The translations under genes were made by a program, and so were the position numbers. A stretch of 64,000 nt of DNA from an uncultured Collinsella sp. (GTDB lineage: Bacteria; Actinomycetota; Coriobacteriia; Coriobacteriales; Coriobacteriaceae). Shown here one piece after another: positions 8,646 to 17,180 of this stretch. The DNA lies in contig CATWSG010000005.1 of the NCBI GenBank assembly GCA_958353395.1, positions 27,525 to 91,524 on the forward strand. The letters are read 5' to 3'. Under the pieces are notes generated by a model. That model did not search any database and was not told the DNA's origin. It worked only from the letters and a program-made list of their open reading frames with translations. The stretch's first letter is position 1. Each line of letters starts with the position of its first letter.

Positions 8646-9050
8646 TTAGCCAAAGAAGCGCTTGATCTCGATCTCGGCGTTCTCCAGGCAGTCGGAGCCG
8701 TGGATCACGTTGGCGTTGACATCGACAGCGAAGTCGCCGCGAATGGTGCCGGGGGCAGCATCAAGCGGGTTGGTAGCGCCCATAAGGGTGCGCATCTTAG
8801 CAACAGCGGAGAGACCGGAAACGACCATCTTGACGACCGGACCGCTCGTCATAAAGTCGCAGAGACCGCCAAAGAAGGGCTTGTCGGCCAGATGGGCGTA
8901 GTGCTCCTCGACGGTAGCGCGCTCGAGCGTGGTCATCTCCATGCGCTCGATGACAAGGCCGCTGCGCTCAATGCGAGCAACAATCTCGCCGATCTCGCGA
9001 TCGCGCACGGCGTCGGGCTTAATCATGATGAAGGTCTTCTCGATAGCCAT
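8646..9050 (-). CDS. ndk: Nucleoside diphosphate kinase
   Basis: A 134-residue enzyme that transfers the gamma phosphate from ATP to other nucleoside diphosphates. It starts MAIEKTFIMIKPDAV and has the active-site histidine in NVIHGSD (His117). The ATG at 9050 has AAAGG 7 nt upstream; an upstream in-frame ATG at 9092 would add 14 residues outside the family. A good promoter lies about 60 nt upstream. Confidence 0.96.
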   Translation of the reverse strand: MAIEKTFIMIKPDAVRDREIGEIVARIERSGLVIERMEMTTLERATVEEHYAHLADKPFFGGLCDFMTSGPVVKMVVSGLSAVAKMRTLMGATNPLDAAPGTIRGDFAVDVNANVIHGSDCLENAEIEIKRFFG

Positions 9051-9113
9051 AAGGTAGCCTTTCAAGTAGGTTCGCGCGTGCCCAAGTCCCATTCCGGCAC
9101 CCGCCTGGACTGC

Positions 9114-9142
9114 ATCGTAACAGAGTTTTAGCTGCAGTTAAA
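9114..9142 (-). promoter_or_regulatory. Probable ndk promoter
   Basis: On the minus strand TTTAAC (9137-9142) is separated by 17 nt from TACGAT (9114-9119), giving a 5' leader of about 55 nt for ndk. Confidence 0.55.
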
Positions 9143-9347
9143 CAAAAAGCTGTTTATTGAAACGCTGCAATTTATTAAAGCGCTCCATATGTGTCACTTC
9201 TGTTTCGAAGCCCGATTAGAGTACCATCCGACCGCCCATCAACCGCATCGAACCGAGCGGACGGTCGGTTGCCGCCCGTGAACGCGCCCCCTTCACAACC
9301 TGCCCAAAGGTCCTACAGAAGTTCTCGACAAGCCCCTCCCCCATAGC
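9143..9347. other. Intergenic stretch between ndk and argH
   Basis: No coding frame with a ribosome binding site was found. A 7-bp inverted repeat (CCGACCG/CGGTCGG near 9227-9267) is present, with no clear role. Confidence 0.4.
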
Positions 9348-9384
9348 AACAAAATACGGGCGCCCGCAACAGCAGACGCCCGTA
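9348..9384 (-). terminator. argH terminator
   Basis: On the minus strand TACGGGCG and CGCCCGTA pair around a 14-nt loop and are followed by TTTTGTT. Confidence 0.75.
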
Positions 9385-9435
9385 AAAGCAAAAACGATTT
9401 TTCAATAAATGGCCAAAGCCGCTTCAGCCAAACCC

Positions 9436-10866
9436 TTACTTTGCCCCGTGGCCCATCTCGACGACCTTGGTCAGCGATCCAAACACGCCCTCGTCGGCCA
9501 CAAGCTGCGACTCGGCACGCTGCAGCTGCACGGCAACGGCGGCAGGGGCGGTACCGCCCTCGGTCGTGCGCGCGGCGACAATCGATGGGATGTCGAGCGC
9601 CTCGGTAATGTCGCGCTCAAAGAGCGGGCTTGCCTCCTGGAACACCTCAAACGGCAGGTCCTCAAGATTGCAGCCGCGCTTCTCGCACATCAGGACCAGA
9701 TGCCCCACCACAGCGTGTGCCTCGCGGAACGGCAGGCCACGCTTAGCCAGGTAATCGGCAACATCGGTGGCGGCAAGGTGTCCCACGCCGCACTCGCGCG
9801 CCATGACATCCTCGTTGACGGTCCAAGTCGAAATCATTCCGGCCATAACCGACAGGCACTGCATGAGCGTGTGAGCGGTATCGAGCGCGCCCTCCTTGTC
9901 CTCCTGCAAGTCCTTGTTATAAGCGAGCGGCAGGCCCTTCATGGTCACGAGCAGCTGCACCAGGTTGCCGTACACGCGACCGCTCTTGCCGCGGATAAGC
10001 TCGGCAAAGTCGGGGTTCTTCTTCTGCGGCATGATAGACGAGCCGGTGGAGTACGAGTCGGAAAGCGTGATAAAGCCAAATTCGGAGCTCGACCACAGCA
10101 CGATCTCCTCGGAAAGACGCGACAGGTGCATCGCCATGACGGAGCCGGCGTAATGCAGGTCGAGCAGGAAATCACGGTCGGAAACCGCATCGAGTGAGTT
10201 AGGAATCACGCCCGCAAAGCCAAGCTCGGCAGCCGTCATCTGGCGATCGAGCGGATAGCTCGTGCCGGCAAGCGCGGCAGCACCCAGCGGACAGCTGTCG
10301 GCGGCATCAAAGGCGGCCTTCAAGCGTGTAAAGTCGCGCGCGAACATCCAGGAATACGCCAGCAGATGATGCGACAGCAGCACGGGCTGAGCATGCTGCA
10401 TGTGCGTGTAACCCGGAAGAATCACCTTGTCGTACTTCTTGGCCGCATCCACCAGCACATGACGCAGCTCAAGATTGGCCTCCATGAGCTCTTTGGCCAG
10501 CGCCTTGACGCCCAGGCGTGTATCGGTCGCCACCTGGTCGTTGCGCGAACGCCCAGTATGCAAGCGCTTACCGGCCTCTCCGATGCGGCGCGTCAGCTCG
10601 CTCTCGATGGACATATGAATGTCCTCGTCGTTGATATCGAAGGTGAAGTTGCCGGCATCGATATCCTGTTCGATTCCGGTCAGACCCTCGGTAATCGCCT
10701 GCTCGTCCTCGGCACTGATGATGCCCTGGGCGGACAGCATCTTGGCATGTGCCTTAGAGCCGGCGATATCCTGCTTATAGAGATGTTTGTCGACCGGCAG
10801 CGACGCGCCAAACTCCTGCGTGACCTCGGCCACGCCCGCCTCAAAACGACCGCCCCAAAGAGCCAT
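9436..10866 (-). CDS. argH: Argininosuccinate lyase
   Basis: A 476-residue enzyme of the fumarase/aspartase superfamily. It splits argininosuccinate into arginine and fumarate, the last step of arginine synthesis. The start MALWGGRFE, the TGRSRNDQ motif and the signature GSSIMPQKKNPD are all present. The ATG at 10866 has AAAGGGGA upstream; a longer in-frame extension to 10941 is not conserved. argG lies upstream in the same direction, but a small ORF and two terminators lie between, so argH is probably transcribed from its own promoter. Confidence 0.95.
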   Translation of the reverse strand: MALWGGRFEAGVAEVTQEFGASLPVDKHLYKQDIAGSKAHAKMLSAQGIISAEDEQAITEGLTGIEQDIDAGNFTFDINDEDIHMSIESELTRRIGEAGKRLHTGRSRNDQVATDTRLGVKALAKELMEANLELRHVLVDAAKKYDKVILPGYTHMQHAQPVLLSHHLLAYSWMFARDFTRLKAAFDAADSCPLGAAALAGTSYPLDRQMTAAELGFAGVIPNSLDAVSDRDFLLDLHYAGSVMAMHLSRLSEEIVLWSSSEFGFITLSDSYSTGSSIMPQKKNPDFAELIRGKSGRVYGNLVQLLVTMKGLPLAYNKDLQEDKEGALDTAHTLMQCLSVMAGMISTWTVNEDVMARECGVGHLAATDVADYLAKRGLPFREAHAVVGHLVLMCEKRGCNLEDLPFEVFQEASPLFERDITEALDIPSIVAARTTEGGTAPAAVAVQLQRAESQLVADEGVFGSLTKVVEMGHGAK

Positions 10867-10984
10867 GGAACCGTCCCCTTTCATCAAATACCAAAACAAG
10901 CGCCCAAAGCAATGCGCCATGTCGCTAAAGCGATTTTTCAACCGCTAGTTTTACACATTCCCCACTGCATGCGAGGCCATGTAG

Positions 10985-11155
10985 CTAATTTGCAAAGAAG
11001 TGACGCACCATGCACTTGGCACCCAACGTCTCCCTCCGGATGTTGCCCTGCGAACCGTCAATCCAAGCCTTCAGGCTCATAGGGACGTCCTCGACCTTTG
11101 CAGCATCGAGCTCGGGCGCGAGGGCAAGTAAAGCATGCGCGATGACATTGAACAT
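10985..11155 (-). CDS. Small hypothetical protein, 56 residues
   Basis: A short open frame begins MFNVIAHALLALAPELD and ends KCMVRHFFAN. TGAGGA lies 10 nt before the ATG. It sits after the argG terminator and about 120 nt before argH. Codon use is ordinary (mostly C or G third bases), which favours real coding, but I do not recognise the family. It could be a free-standing small protein or the remnant of a longer gene. Confidence 0.5.
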   Translation of the reverse strand: MFNVIAHALLALAPELDAAKVEDVPMSLKAWIDGSQGNIRRETLGAKCMVRHFFAN

Positions 11156-11198
11156 ATTGGATATTCCTCATATATAGGCGCAAGGCCGACAAATTGAT

Positions 11199-11236
11199 AG
11201 AAAGAGCCCCGCCGGACAACCCCGGCGGGGCTCGGA
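11199..11236 (-). terminator. argG terminator
   Basis: GAGCCCCGCCGG and CCCGGCGGGGCTC form a strong stem; on the minus strand it is followed by TTTCTAT. Confidence 0.85.
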
Positions 11237-11386
11237 CTCAGCCGCAAGCGCGGCGTCATATATGCGGGCGGAACGTAGGGGCCACCGATGTTAAGAAGTG
11301 TCAGCAAGCATAACGAAAGGTAGGGACCCCGTGCGCCCGTTTTGTATCACGCGGATGGGCCGCGCGGATACCAAAGGAAGGAGGCG

Positions 11387-12613
11387 CTAGGCCTGGGCGG
11401 CAGCAGAGCTGGGGCCCTGGACCTTTGCCCACGTCTTGAGCGACAGCGTATCGATCTCGATAAAGCCGGCGCTGGCCTTCTCGTCAAACGTGGTGTCGCG
11501 GTCGTAGGTAGCCAGACCGTAGTCGTAGAGGCTGAAGGGGCTCTTGCGGCCGACGACATGGCAGTTGCCCTTAAAGAACTTCAGGCGAACGGTGCCGGTC
11601 ACGAACTTCTGGGTGTCGGCCATAAAGGCGTCGAGCGCGTTCTTGAGCGGGCTGTACCACTGGCCGTTATACACGGCGGTGGCCCAATCCTGCTCGAGCT
11701 TGATCTTGGTCTTGAGCAGGTCGCCCTCGACGCAAATGTCCTCGAGCGCCTTGTGGGCGGTGATGAGCGTCAGGGCGCCGGGAACCTCATAGCACTCGCG
11801 GCTCTTGAGGCCCACCAGACGGTCCTCAACCAGGTCGAGACGGCCAAAGCCGTTGTCGCCCGAAATCTTGTTGAGGGCGATGACGATCTCGGAGAGCTTC
11901 ATCTTCTTGCCGTCGACGGCGACGGGCTTGCCGGCCTCAAACTCAATCTCGGTATACGTCGGGGTGTCGGGCGTGTCCTCGGGATTCTTGGTCATAACCC
12001 AAGCGTCGTCGAGCGGCTCGTTCCAGGGATCCTCCAGGTGGCCGCACTCAATGGCACGACCCCACAGGTTGTCGTCGATGGAATAGGGGTTGTCGTTGGC
12101 ACCCTCGGGAACCGGCACGTTGTGAGCGTGGGCATAGGCGACCTCGTCGGGACGGCACTTCAGATCCCACTCGCGAACCGGGGCGATAACCTTGAGCTCG
12201 GGGTCGAGGGCCTTGACGGCAGCCTCAAAACGGACCTGGTCGTTACCCTTTCCGGTGCAGCCGTGTGCGACGTAGGTCGCGCCAAACTCGTGAGCGACCT
12301 CGACAAGCTTCTTGGCGAGCAGCGGGCGAGACAGGGCGGAAAGCAGCGGGTACTTGTTCTCGTACATGGAGTTTGCGGCGATGGCCTTGGTCAGGAACTC
12401 ATCGGAGAACTCGTCGCGCAGGTCGAGCACCTGGCAATCGAGAACGCCCAGGTCGAGCGCCTTCTGCTTCTTGGCATCCAGGCCGGTCTCCTCCTGGCCA
12501 ACGTTGCCGCAGACGCAAACGACATCGAGATTCTTCTCGTCCTGGAGCCACTTGACACATACGGATGTATCAAGACCACCGGAATATGCGAGAACGACTT
12601 TTTCCTTGCTCAT
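11387..12613 (-). CDS. argG: Argininosuccinate synthase
   Basis: A 408-residue ATP pyrophosphatase-type enzyme that joins citrulline and aspartate to form argininosuccinate. The N-terminal PP-loop AYSGGLDTS (about 9-17) and the later conserved segments THGCTGKGNDQVRFE and SRECYEVPG are clear. The ATG at 12611-12613 has AAAGGAAA 7 nt upstream. The gene has a long 5' leader of about 380 nt that includes a predicted arginine-rich leader peptide, which suggests attenuation by arginine supply. Confidence 0.95.
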   Translation of the reverse strand: MSKEKVVLAYSGGLDTSVCVKWLQDEKNLDVVCVCGNVGQEETGLDAKKQKALDLGVLDCQVLDLRDEFSDEFLTKAIAANSMYENKYPLLSALSRPLLAKKLVEVAHEFGATYVAHGCTGKGNDQVRFEAAVKALDPELKVIAPVREWDLKCRPDEVAYAHAHNVPVPEGANDNPYSIDDNLWGRAIECGHLEDPWNEPLDDAWVMTKNPEDTPDTPTYTEIEFEAGKPVAVDGKKMKLSEIVIALNKISGDNGFGRLDLVEDRLVGLKSRECYEVPGALTLITAHKALEDICVEGDLLKTKIKLEQDWATAVYNGQWYSPLKNALDAFMADTQKFVTGTVRLKFFKGNCHVVGRKSPFSLYDYGLATYDRDTTFDEKASAGFIEIDTLSLKTWAKVQGPSSAAAQA

Positions 12614-12819
12614 GGCTGTTTCCTTTCGCCCTTGGTAGCTAGTTAGAACATCGGTCAGTTGCAAGTCATTTCAAGGTCAAATACCGTGCAATATCAGGTT
12701 ATTCAGCAGAATGCATCACAGGCATGCCCTAGAAACATGCGGCTATGTCGTGCTTAAAACCCAACGACCTCAAAATGACTCTGTTGAGGCAATTCGCCCC
12801 ATGCGGACAGAGACGATTG
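12614..12819 (-). other. argG leader region after the leader peptide
   Basis: The 206 nt between the leader peptide stop and argG. It contains a weak hairpin (CCTCAA/TTGAGG, near 12769-12790) with TTTT about 10 nt beyond, and a GCATG/CATGC repeat near 12724-12743. I see no strong rho-independent terminator, so if attenuation operates here its mechanism is not obvious. Confidence 0.4.
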
Positions 12820-12894
12820 TTATCGTCGTCGGGAAATTGCGCGCTGGCGTCGGATGGCATTGTCTGCAGTGGTGATGATCTTTACGAACTGCAT
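12820..12894 (-). CDS. Predicted arginine-rich leader peptide of argG, 24 residues
   Basis: The frame starts at ATG 12892-12894 with an excellent ribosome binding site, GAAAGGAG, about 8 nt upstream, and stops at TAA 12820-12822. The last ten residues are RRQRAISRRR: six arginines, four of them encoded by the codon CGA, including three CGA in a row just before the stop. A translated peptide with a cluster of the codons for a pathway's end product is the hallmark of ribosome-mediated attenuation. It lies 206 nt upstream of argG in the same direction, in a transcript that would start near 12991. Function is inferred; the sequence fact is the RBS-ORF-arginine cluster. Confidence 0.6.
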   Translation of the reverse strand: MQFVKIITTADNAIRRQRAISRRR

Positions 12895-12997
12895 CTGCCT
12901 CTCCTTTCACGTATCGCCGGGCGCAATTCTAATATCGTAAACGGTACCTTTTCCTCGGTAAGCGGTTGTTTTGCCGTCTCCGTTTTCGATGTTCGCT

Positions 12998-13025
12998 ATA
13001 TTACGCTAAAGTGCCAGCAGCACAA
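12998..13025 (-). promoter_or_regulatory. Probable argG leader promoter
   Basis: On the minus strand TTGTGC (13020-13025) and TAATAT (12998-13003) are 16 nt apart. Transcription would begin about 97 nt before the leader peptide start. Confidence 0.4.
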
Positions 13026-13168
13026 GCGACAAATTCAAATTTCTGAAAAGTTTTTTCATTAGTTTGTGAAGCGTGGTGCAAATACACTCCGTTCCTGCGA
13101 AAATACGACCGACTACGAGTTGATGGTTATAACGTCTGAAACAATCTCGAAACGAAAGGCGCATTTTT

Positions 13169-13996
13169 ATGCAAACTTACGAATCGGACGCCAACATCGG
13201 CAACATTAAGATTCTCGCCGTCGATATGGACAAGACGCTGCTGACCGACGAGCGTGTGCTGCCCCAGGGTCTTGATGAGCGCCTGGACAAGCTCGCCGAC
13301 GCCGGCATCGTATTCTGCCCCGCCAGCGGACGTCCCGCCCCCAAGCTCGAGGAGATGTTCGAGGGCATCAAAAACCGCCTCGCTTTTTGTCCCGACAACG
13401 GAGCCTGCGTCATCTATCGCGGCAACTATATCTATAAGAGCAATATCGACGTGGCGCTGTATCAGCAGGTGCTCGCTCGTGCCTCGGAGGATCCGCGCGC
13501 CGTCCCCGTCCTGTGCTGCTTCGACGAGTTTTACGTGCTTGCCCGCGACCATAAATACCACGACGAGATCAGCGTCTACTACAACACAATCAACTACGTC
13601 GACAGCTTTGAGGGCCTTGATATCGAGTCCAACAAGATCTCGATCTTCTTCCCCGCCTATGATGCGGAGCCCGCATTCCGCGAGACCTATAGCCCCGAGT
13701 TCTCGGACAAGCTCTACGTCACCAACGCCGGGCGCGAGTGGATCGACTTTATGAACCTGGGTGTCGACAAGGGCGCCGGCGTCGCGCATCTGTGCGAGCA
13801 TCTGGGCATCGATATTGCCGACGCCGCTGCCGTGGGCGATACGTACAACGACATCCCCATGCTGGAGCGCGTCGGCCACAGCTTTATCGTGGACAATGCC
13901 GAGGAGCACATGAACGCGCACGCCAAGTGGCGCATTCCGAGCAACAACGACGGGGGCGTACTGACGCTCATCGACGCCATCCTGGCGGCTCGTTAA
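13169..13996 (+). CDS. Cof/HAD-IIB family phosphatase
   Basis: A 275-residue HAD subclass IIB hydrolase. Motif I is LAVDMDKTLL, motif II is CPASGR, and motif IV is VGDTYNDIPML, with a C2-type cap domain between about residues 85 and 200. Such enzymes dephosphorylate sugar phosphates, FMN precursors and similar metabolites in the cytoplasm; the substrate is unknown. GAAAGG lies 10 nt before the ATG. A long palindrome begins 8 nt after the stop codon. Confidence 0.87.
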   Translation: MQTYESDANIGNIKILAVDMDKTLLTDERVLPQGLDERLDKLADAGIVFCPASGRPAPKLEEMFEGIKNRLAFCPDNGACVIYRGNYIYKSNIDVALYQQVLARASEDPRAVPVLCCFDEFYVLARDHKYHDEISVYYNTINYVDSFEGLDIESNKISIFFPAYDAEPAFRETYSPEFSDKLYVTNAGREWIDFMNLGVDKGAGVAHLCEHLGIDIADAAAVGDTYNDIPMLERVGHSFIVDNAEEHMNAHAKWRIPSNNDGGVLTLIDAILAAR

Positions 13997-14003
13997 ACTC
14001 GCC

Positions 14004-14129
14004 GCCATGCCCGGGGCCGGCCGTTTGATTTTTGTTCGGTCAGGTCCTGGGCTCGCTCGAAGAGCACATTAAGTGCTCTTCGGCTCGTGCGGAACCTACA
14101 AAAATCAAACGGCCGGCCCCGGGCATGGC
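14004..14129. repeat. Long perfect palindromic element A
   Basis: Arms 14004-14035 and 14098-14129 are perfect 32-bp inverted repeats rich in GGGGCCGGCC. Inside, 14058-14067 and 14073-14082 form a second perfect 10-bp hairpin (CGAAGAGCAC, loop ATTAA). It begins 8 nt after the stop of the plus-strand HAD gene. It shares GGGCCGGC...GTTTG with element B at 27756. It carries no coding frame. It could be a strong terminator, a REP- or MITE-like repeat, or a structured RNA. Confidence 0.85.
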
Positions 14130-14196
14130 TACGTTGACTTGCTTGCCGCCTGGATGGCGTCTTGGCGTCTAGATACTTGGCTGATTTTTTGGAATG

Positions 14197-14228
14197 AAGG
14201 GGGCTCCTTGTTGGCAAGGAGCCCCCTT
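14197..14228. terminator. Terminator hairpin at the 3' end of polA
   Basis: AAGGGGGCTCCTTG and its exact complement form a 14-bp stem with a 4-nt loop between palindrome A and polA; T-rich sequence lies on either side. Confidence 0.75.
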
Positions 14229-14263
14229 CTGCTTTTGGTTACTTTGGGGTTGTTGGAGCGTCT

Positions 14264-17014
14264 TTATTTGGCGTCGGCCCAGGTTATGCCGGTGCTAGCT
14301 TCGGCGATCAACGGTACGCGGAGGTCTACTACGTGCTCCATGACGTCGCGGACCATGGCGGTGAGGCGCTCGACTTCGTCGACGGGGCACTCAAAGTCCA
14401 GTTCGTCGTGTACCTGCAGAATCATATGGGCGGCAAAGCCCTCTTCTTCCAGGCGGCGGCTTACGCGGGCCATGGCGATCTTGATGATGTCAGCCGCGGT
14501 GCCCTGCATGGGGTGGTTCATGGCCGTGCGCTCGCCAAAGCCGCGGAGCTGTGGGTTTTTGGCCTTGAGCTCGGGAATATGGCGCCGGCGACCATACATG
14601 GTCTCGGCATAGCCCGTCTGCTTGGCGCGCGCCACCACGTTGTCGAGGAACGTTCGCACGCCCGGGTAGGCCTCGTAGTAGCGGTCGATCATGCCACGCG
14701 CCTCGGCCATCGAGATATGCAGCGACTGCGACAGACCATAGGCCTGCTGGCCGTACACAATGCCAAAGTTCACGGCCTTGGCGCGGCTGCGCAGGTCGGG
14801 TGTCACCTCGGACACCGGAACGCCAAATACGCGCGCGGCCGTCTCGGCATGGAAGTCCTCACCCTCGTTAAAGGCACGTACCAGATGCTCGTCACCCGAG
14901 AGGTGCGCGAGCAGACGCAGCTCGATCTGCGAGTAGTCCACCGCCAAAAAGACACTGCCCTCGCCTGCCGAAAACGCCGTCTTGACGGTGCGGCCCAACT
15001 CAGAGCGCGTCGGGATGTTCTGCAAGTTCGGGTCGCTCGAGGACAGACGCCCCGTCGCGGTGATGGTCTGGTTGTACGTGGTGTGCACACGACCGTCACC
15101 ACGGCGCAGCGGACCTAGCGTGTCCAGATAGGTCGACTTAATCTTGGACTTCTCACGCCAGTCCAAAATCAGACGCACGATCTCGTGGTCGCGGGCAAGA
15201 TCGCTCAACACCTTGGCGTTGGTCGAATAATAGCCGCGCTTAGTCTTCTTGAGGCCCTTGGTCGGAAGCCCCATCACATCAAACAGCACGTGCGAGAGTT
15301 GCATGGGGCTGCCGATGTTAAAGGTCTCGTCACCGGCAAGGTCGCGAATGCTTCGCTCGACCTCGGCAATCTGGGTCGCCAGGCCCTCGGACAGACTGTG
15401 CAGGCGGTCGGGGTCCACGAGCATGCCCGCGCGCTCCATCTTGGCAAGTACCGGAACGAGCGGCATCTCGATGCCATCGAACACGTTGGCGGCGTTCTCA
15501 CGGGCCATGCACTCGCGCAACGGCGCCACGAGCGCCAGCGTCAGGGCCGCAGTACGGGCGGCAGGCGCCGGAGCGTCCTCACCGGCACCCTCTGCGCCGC
15601 GCGCCGCAGGCAGCGCCATCTGCAGATAGGTATCGGCCAGATATGCCTCATCGAACTCGGAGCGATCGGAATCCAACAGGTAGGCGGCAACAACGGTATC
15701 GAAGATGCGCGTGGAATCGACTGCCAGCGGATCCATGAGCTCGGGCTCAGAGGAATCGATAGGCGAAAGCTCGTGCAGCAGCGCCTTCATATCCGGGCTC
15801 GCCACGCGGCCCTCCATAAACAGGCGCGCGAGCACGCCGGCAATCACGCCGTAGACGAAGCTGAAGCCCTCAACCTCAGCCGCCGCACCGCCGTCGCCCT
15901 CCTCGAGCGCGAACAGGCCCTTGGACGTCGCCAGCCACAGCGTGCGTGTCAGCCCAAAGAGCGCGCCCTCTTCCTTGTCGTCGTCCACCACGGCGGCGAC
16001 CCACTCGCCGGCATCAATCGCGCGGGAAATCTCAGCCGCAACGGCACCAAGCGCGTCAGCATCGCCCGCGGCTGCGCGAACCATCGCAGGCATCTCAAAC
16101 ACACTGGAGGCAGCAGCAGCCCCGCCCTCGCCACCGATCAGCGCCAAGAAACGGTTCTGCATGGCCGTAATGCCGAGCGTGCCGAGCGCCGCGGAAACCT
16201 CATCGGCAGAAAACGCCGGGAAGGACGTCGCCTCAAAATCGAGCTCAACGGGCGCATCGGTGCGGATGGTCGCCACCTTACGGCTCAGCAGCGCGTCGTC
16301 GATGTGCGCGCGCAGGTTTTCGCCCATTTTGCCCTTGACCTCGTCGGCGTGTGCGATGACCTCGTCCAGGCTACCGTACTGCGCAATGAGCGCGCTCGCC
16401 TTTTTGGGGCCGATGCCCGGCACGCCGGGGATGTTATCGGACGTGTCGCCCTTCAGACCATAAAAGTCGGGCACGAGCGCCGGCGTGATGCCGTGATACA
16501 GATCGTCCACGCTCTCGGGCGTCATAATCGCCACGTCGGACAAGCCCTTGCGGGTCGAGACCACGTTGACGTGCTCGGTCACGAGCTGATACATGTCGCG
16601 GTCACCGGTCACCAGCAGCATGTCACAGCCGGCCTGCTCGCCCAGGCGCGCCATAGTGCCCAGGATGTCATCGCCTTCCCAGCCCTCGGACTGCAAGATC
16701 GGCACGTTGAGCGCGGCGAGCAGCTCCTTAATCATGGGAAACTGCGCGTGCAGATCGGGGTCCATGGGCGGGCGCTGAGCCTTGTACTGCGGCAGCATCT
16801 CCATGCGCACGTGCGGCTTGCCCTTGTCAAACGCCACAACAACGCCGTCGGGATTAAAGGCGTCAACCATCTTGAGGAACATATTCAAAAAGCCAAAAAT
16901 CGCGTTGGTGGGACGACCGTCCGGCGCGTTCATGGTCGGCGGCACGGCGTGGAAGGCGCGGTGCATGAGCGAGTTGCCGTCGATGACGGCAAAGGTACGG
17001 CGCTTGTCAGACAT
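14264..17014 (-). CDS. polA: DNA polymerase I
   Basis: A 916-residue family A polymerase for gap filling, Okazaki primer removal and repair. The 5'-3' exonuclease domain covers about 1-290 (AVIDGNSLMHRAF, GLKGDTSDNIPGVPGIG). The middle 3'-5' exonuclease-like domain (about 320-530) shows no recognisable Asp-x-Glu motif, so proofreading is probably lost. The polymerase domain (about 540-916) has motif A DYSQIELRLLAH, motif B RAKAVNFGIVYG and motif C QVHDELDFE. The ATG at 17014 with GAGG upstream is preferred over an in-frame one at 17053 because SDKRRTFAVIDG then opens the exonuclease fold. Confidence 0.95.
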   Translation of the reverse strand: MSDKRRTFAVIDGNSLMHRAFHAVPPTMNAPDGRPTNAIFGFLNMFLKMVDAFNPDGVVVAFDKGKPHVRMEMLPQYKAQRPPMDPDLHAQFPMIKELLAALNVPILQSEGWEGDDILGTMARLGEQAGCDMLLVTGDRDMYQLVTEHVNVVSTRKGLSDVAIMTPESVDDLYHGITPALVPDFYGLKGDTSDNIPGVPGIGPKKASALIAQYGSLDEVIAHADEVKGKMGENLRAHIDDALLSRKVATIRTDAPVELDFEATSFPAFSADEVSAALGTLGITAMQNRFLALIGGEGGAAAASSVFEMPAMVRAAAGDADALGAVAAEISRAIDAGEWVAAVVDDDKEEGALFGLTRTLWLATSKGLFALEEGDGGAAAEVEGFSFVYGVIAGVLARLFMEGRVASPDMKALLHELSPIDSSEPELMDPLAVDSTRIFDTVVAAYLLDSDRSEFDEAYLADTYLQMALPAARGAEGAGEDAPAPAARTAALTLALVAPLRECMARENAANVFDGIEMPLVPVLAKMERAGMLVDPDRLHSLSEGLATQIAEVERSIRDLAGDETFNIGSPMQLSHVLFDVMGLPTKGLKKTKRGYYSTNAKVLSDLARDHEIVRLILDWREKSKIKSTYLDTLGPLRRGDGRVHTTYNQTITATGRLSSSDPNLQNIPTRSELGRTVKTAFSAGEGSVFLAVDYSQIELRLLAHLSGDEHLVRAFNEGEDFHAETAARVFGVPVSEVTPDLRSRAKAVNFGIVYGQQAYGLSQSLHISMAEARGMIDRYYEAYPGVRTFLDNVVARAKQTGYAETMYGRRRHIPELKAKNPQLRGFGERTAMNHPMQGTAADIIKIAMARVSRRLEEEGFAAHMILQVHDELDFECPVDEVERLTAMVRDVMEHVVDLRVPLIAEASTGITWADAK

Positions 17015-17180
17015 ATTGAATACCTCGCTTTGGGCTGGGCACGGTTTGCTCACACCAGTTTACACGCTCTCCGCCCCGCGGCCACCGCACATCAGGCTTC
17101 CCTGCCGCCGTGAGCCCGCGCGTGATACGATGGCTCACGGTACATCAACCAGCACGATCGATCCGAAAGGAGCCTGCGTC

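Noticed and set aside
12745..13062. A 105-codon plus-strand open frame upstream of the Cof-type phosphatase
   Set aside because: No RBS, mixed codon use, and it overlaps the argG leader with its promoter and leader peptide.
16000..16500. A proofreading exonuclease in polA
   Set aside because: The middle domain has no Asp-x-Glu motif or other Exo II/III residues in the expected places, as in Taq polymerase.
15185..17113. A 642-codon plus-strand open frame opposite polA
   Set aside because: Shadow of polA, which has all polymerase motifs; no family features in the mirror frame.
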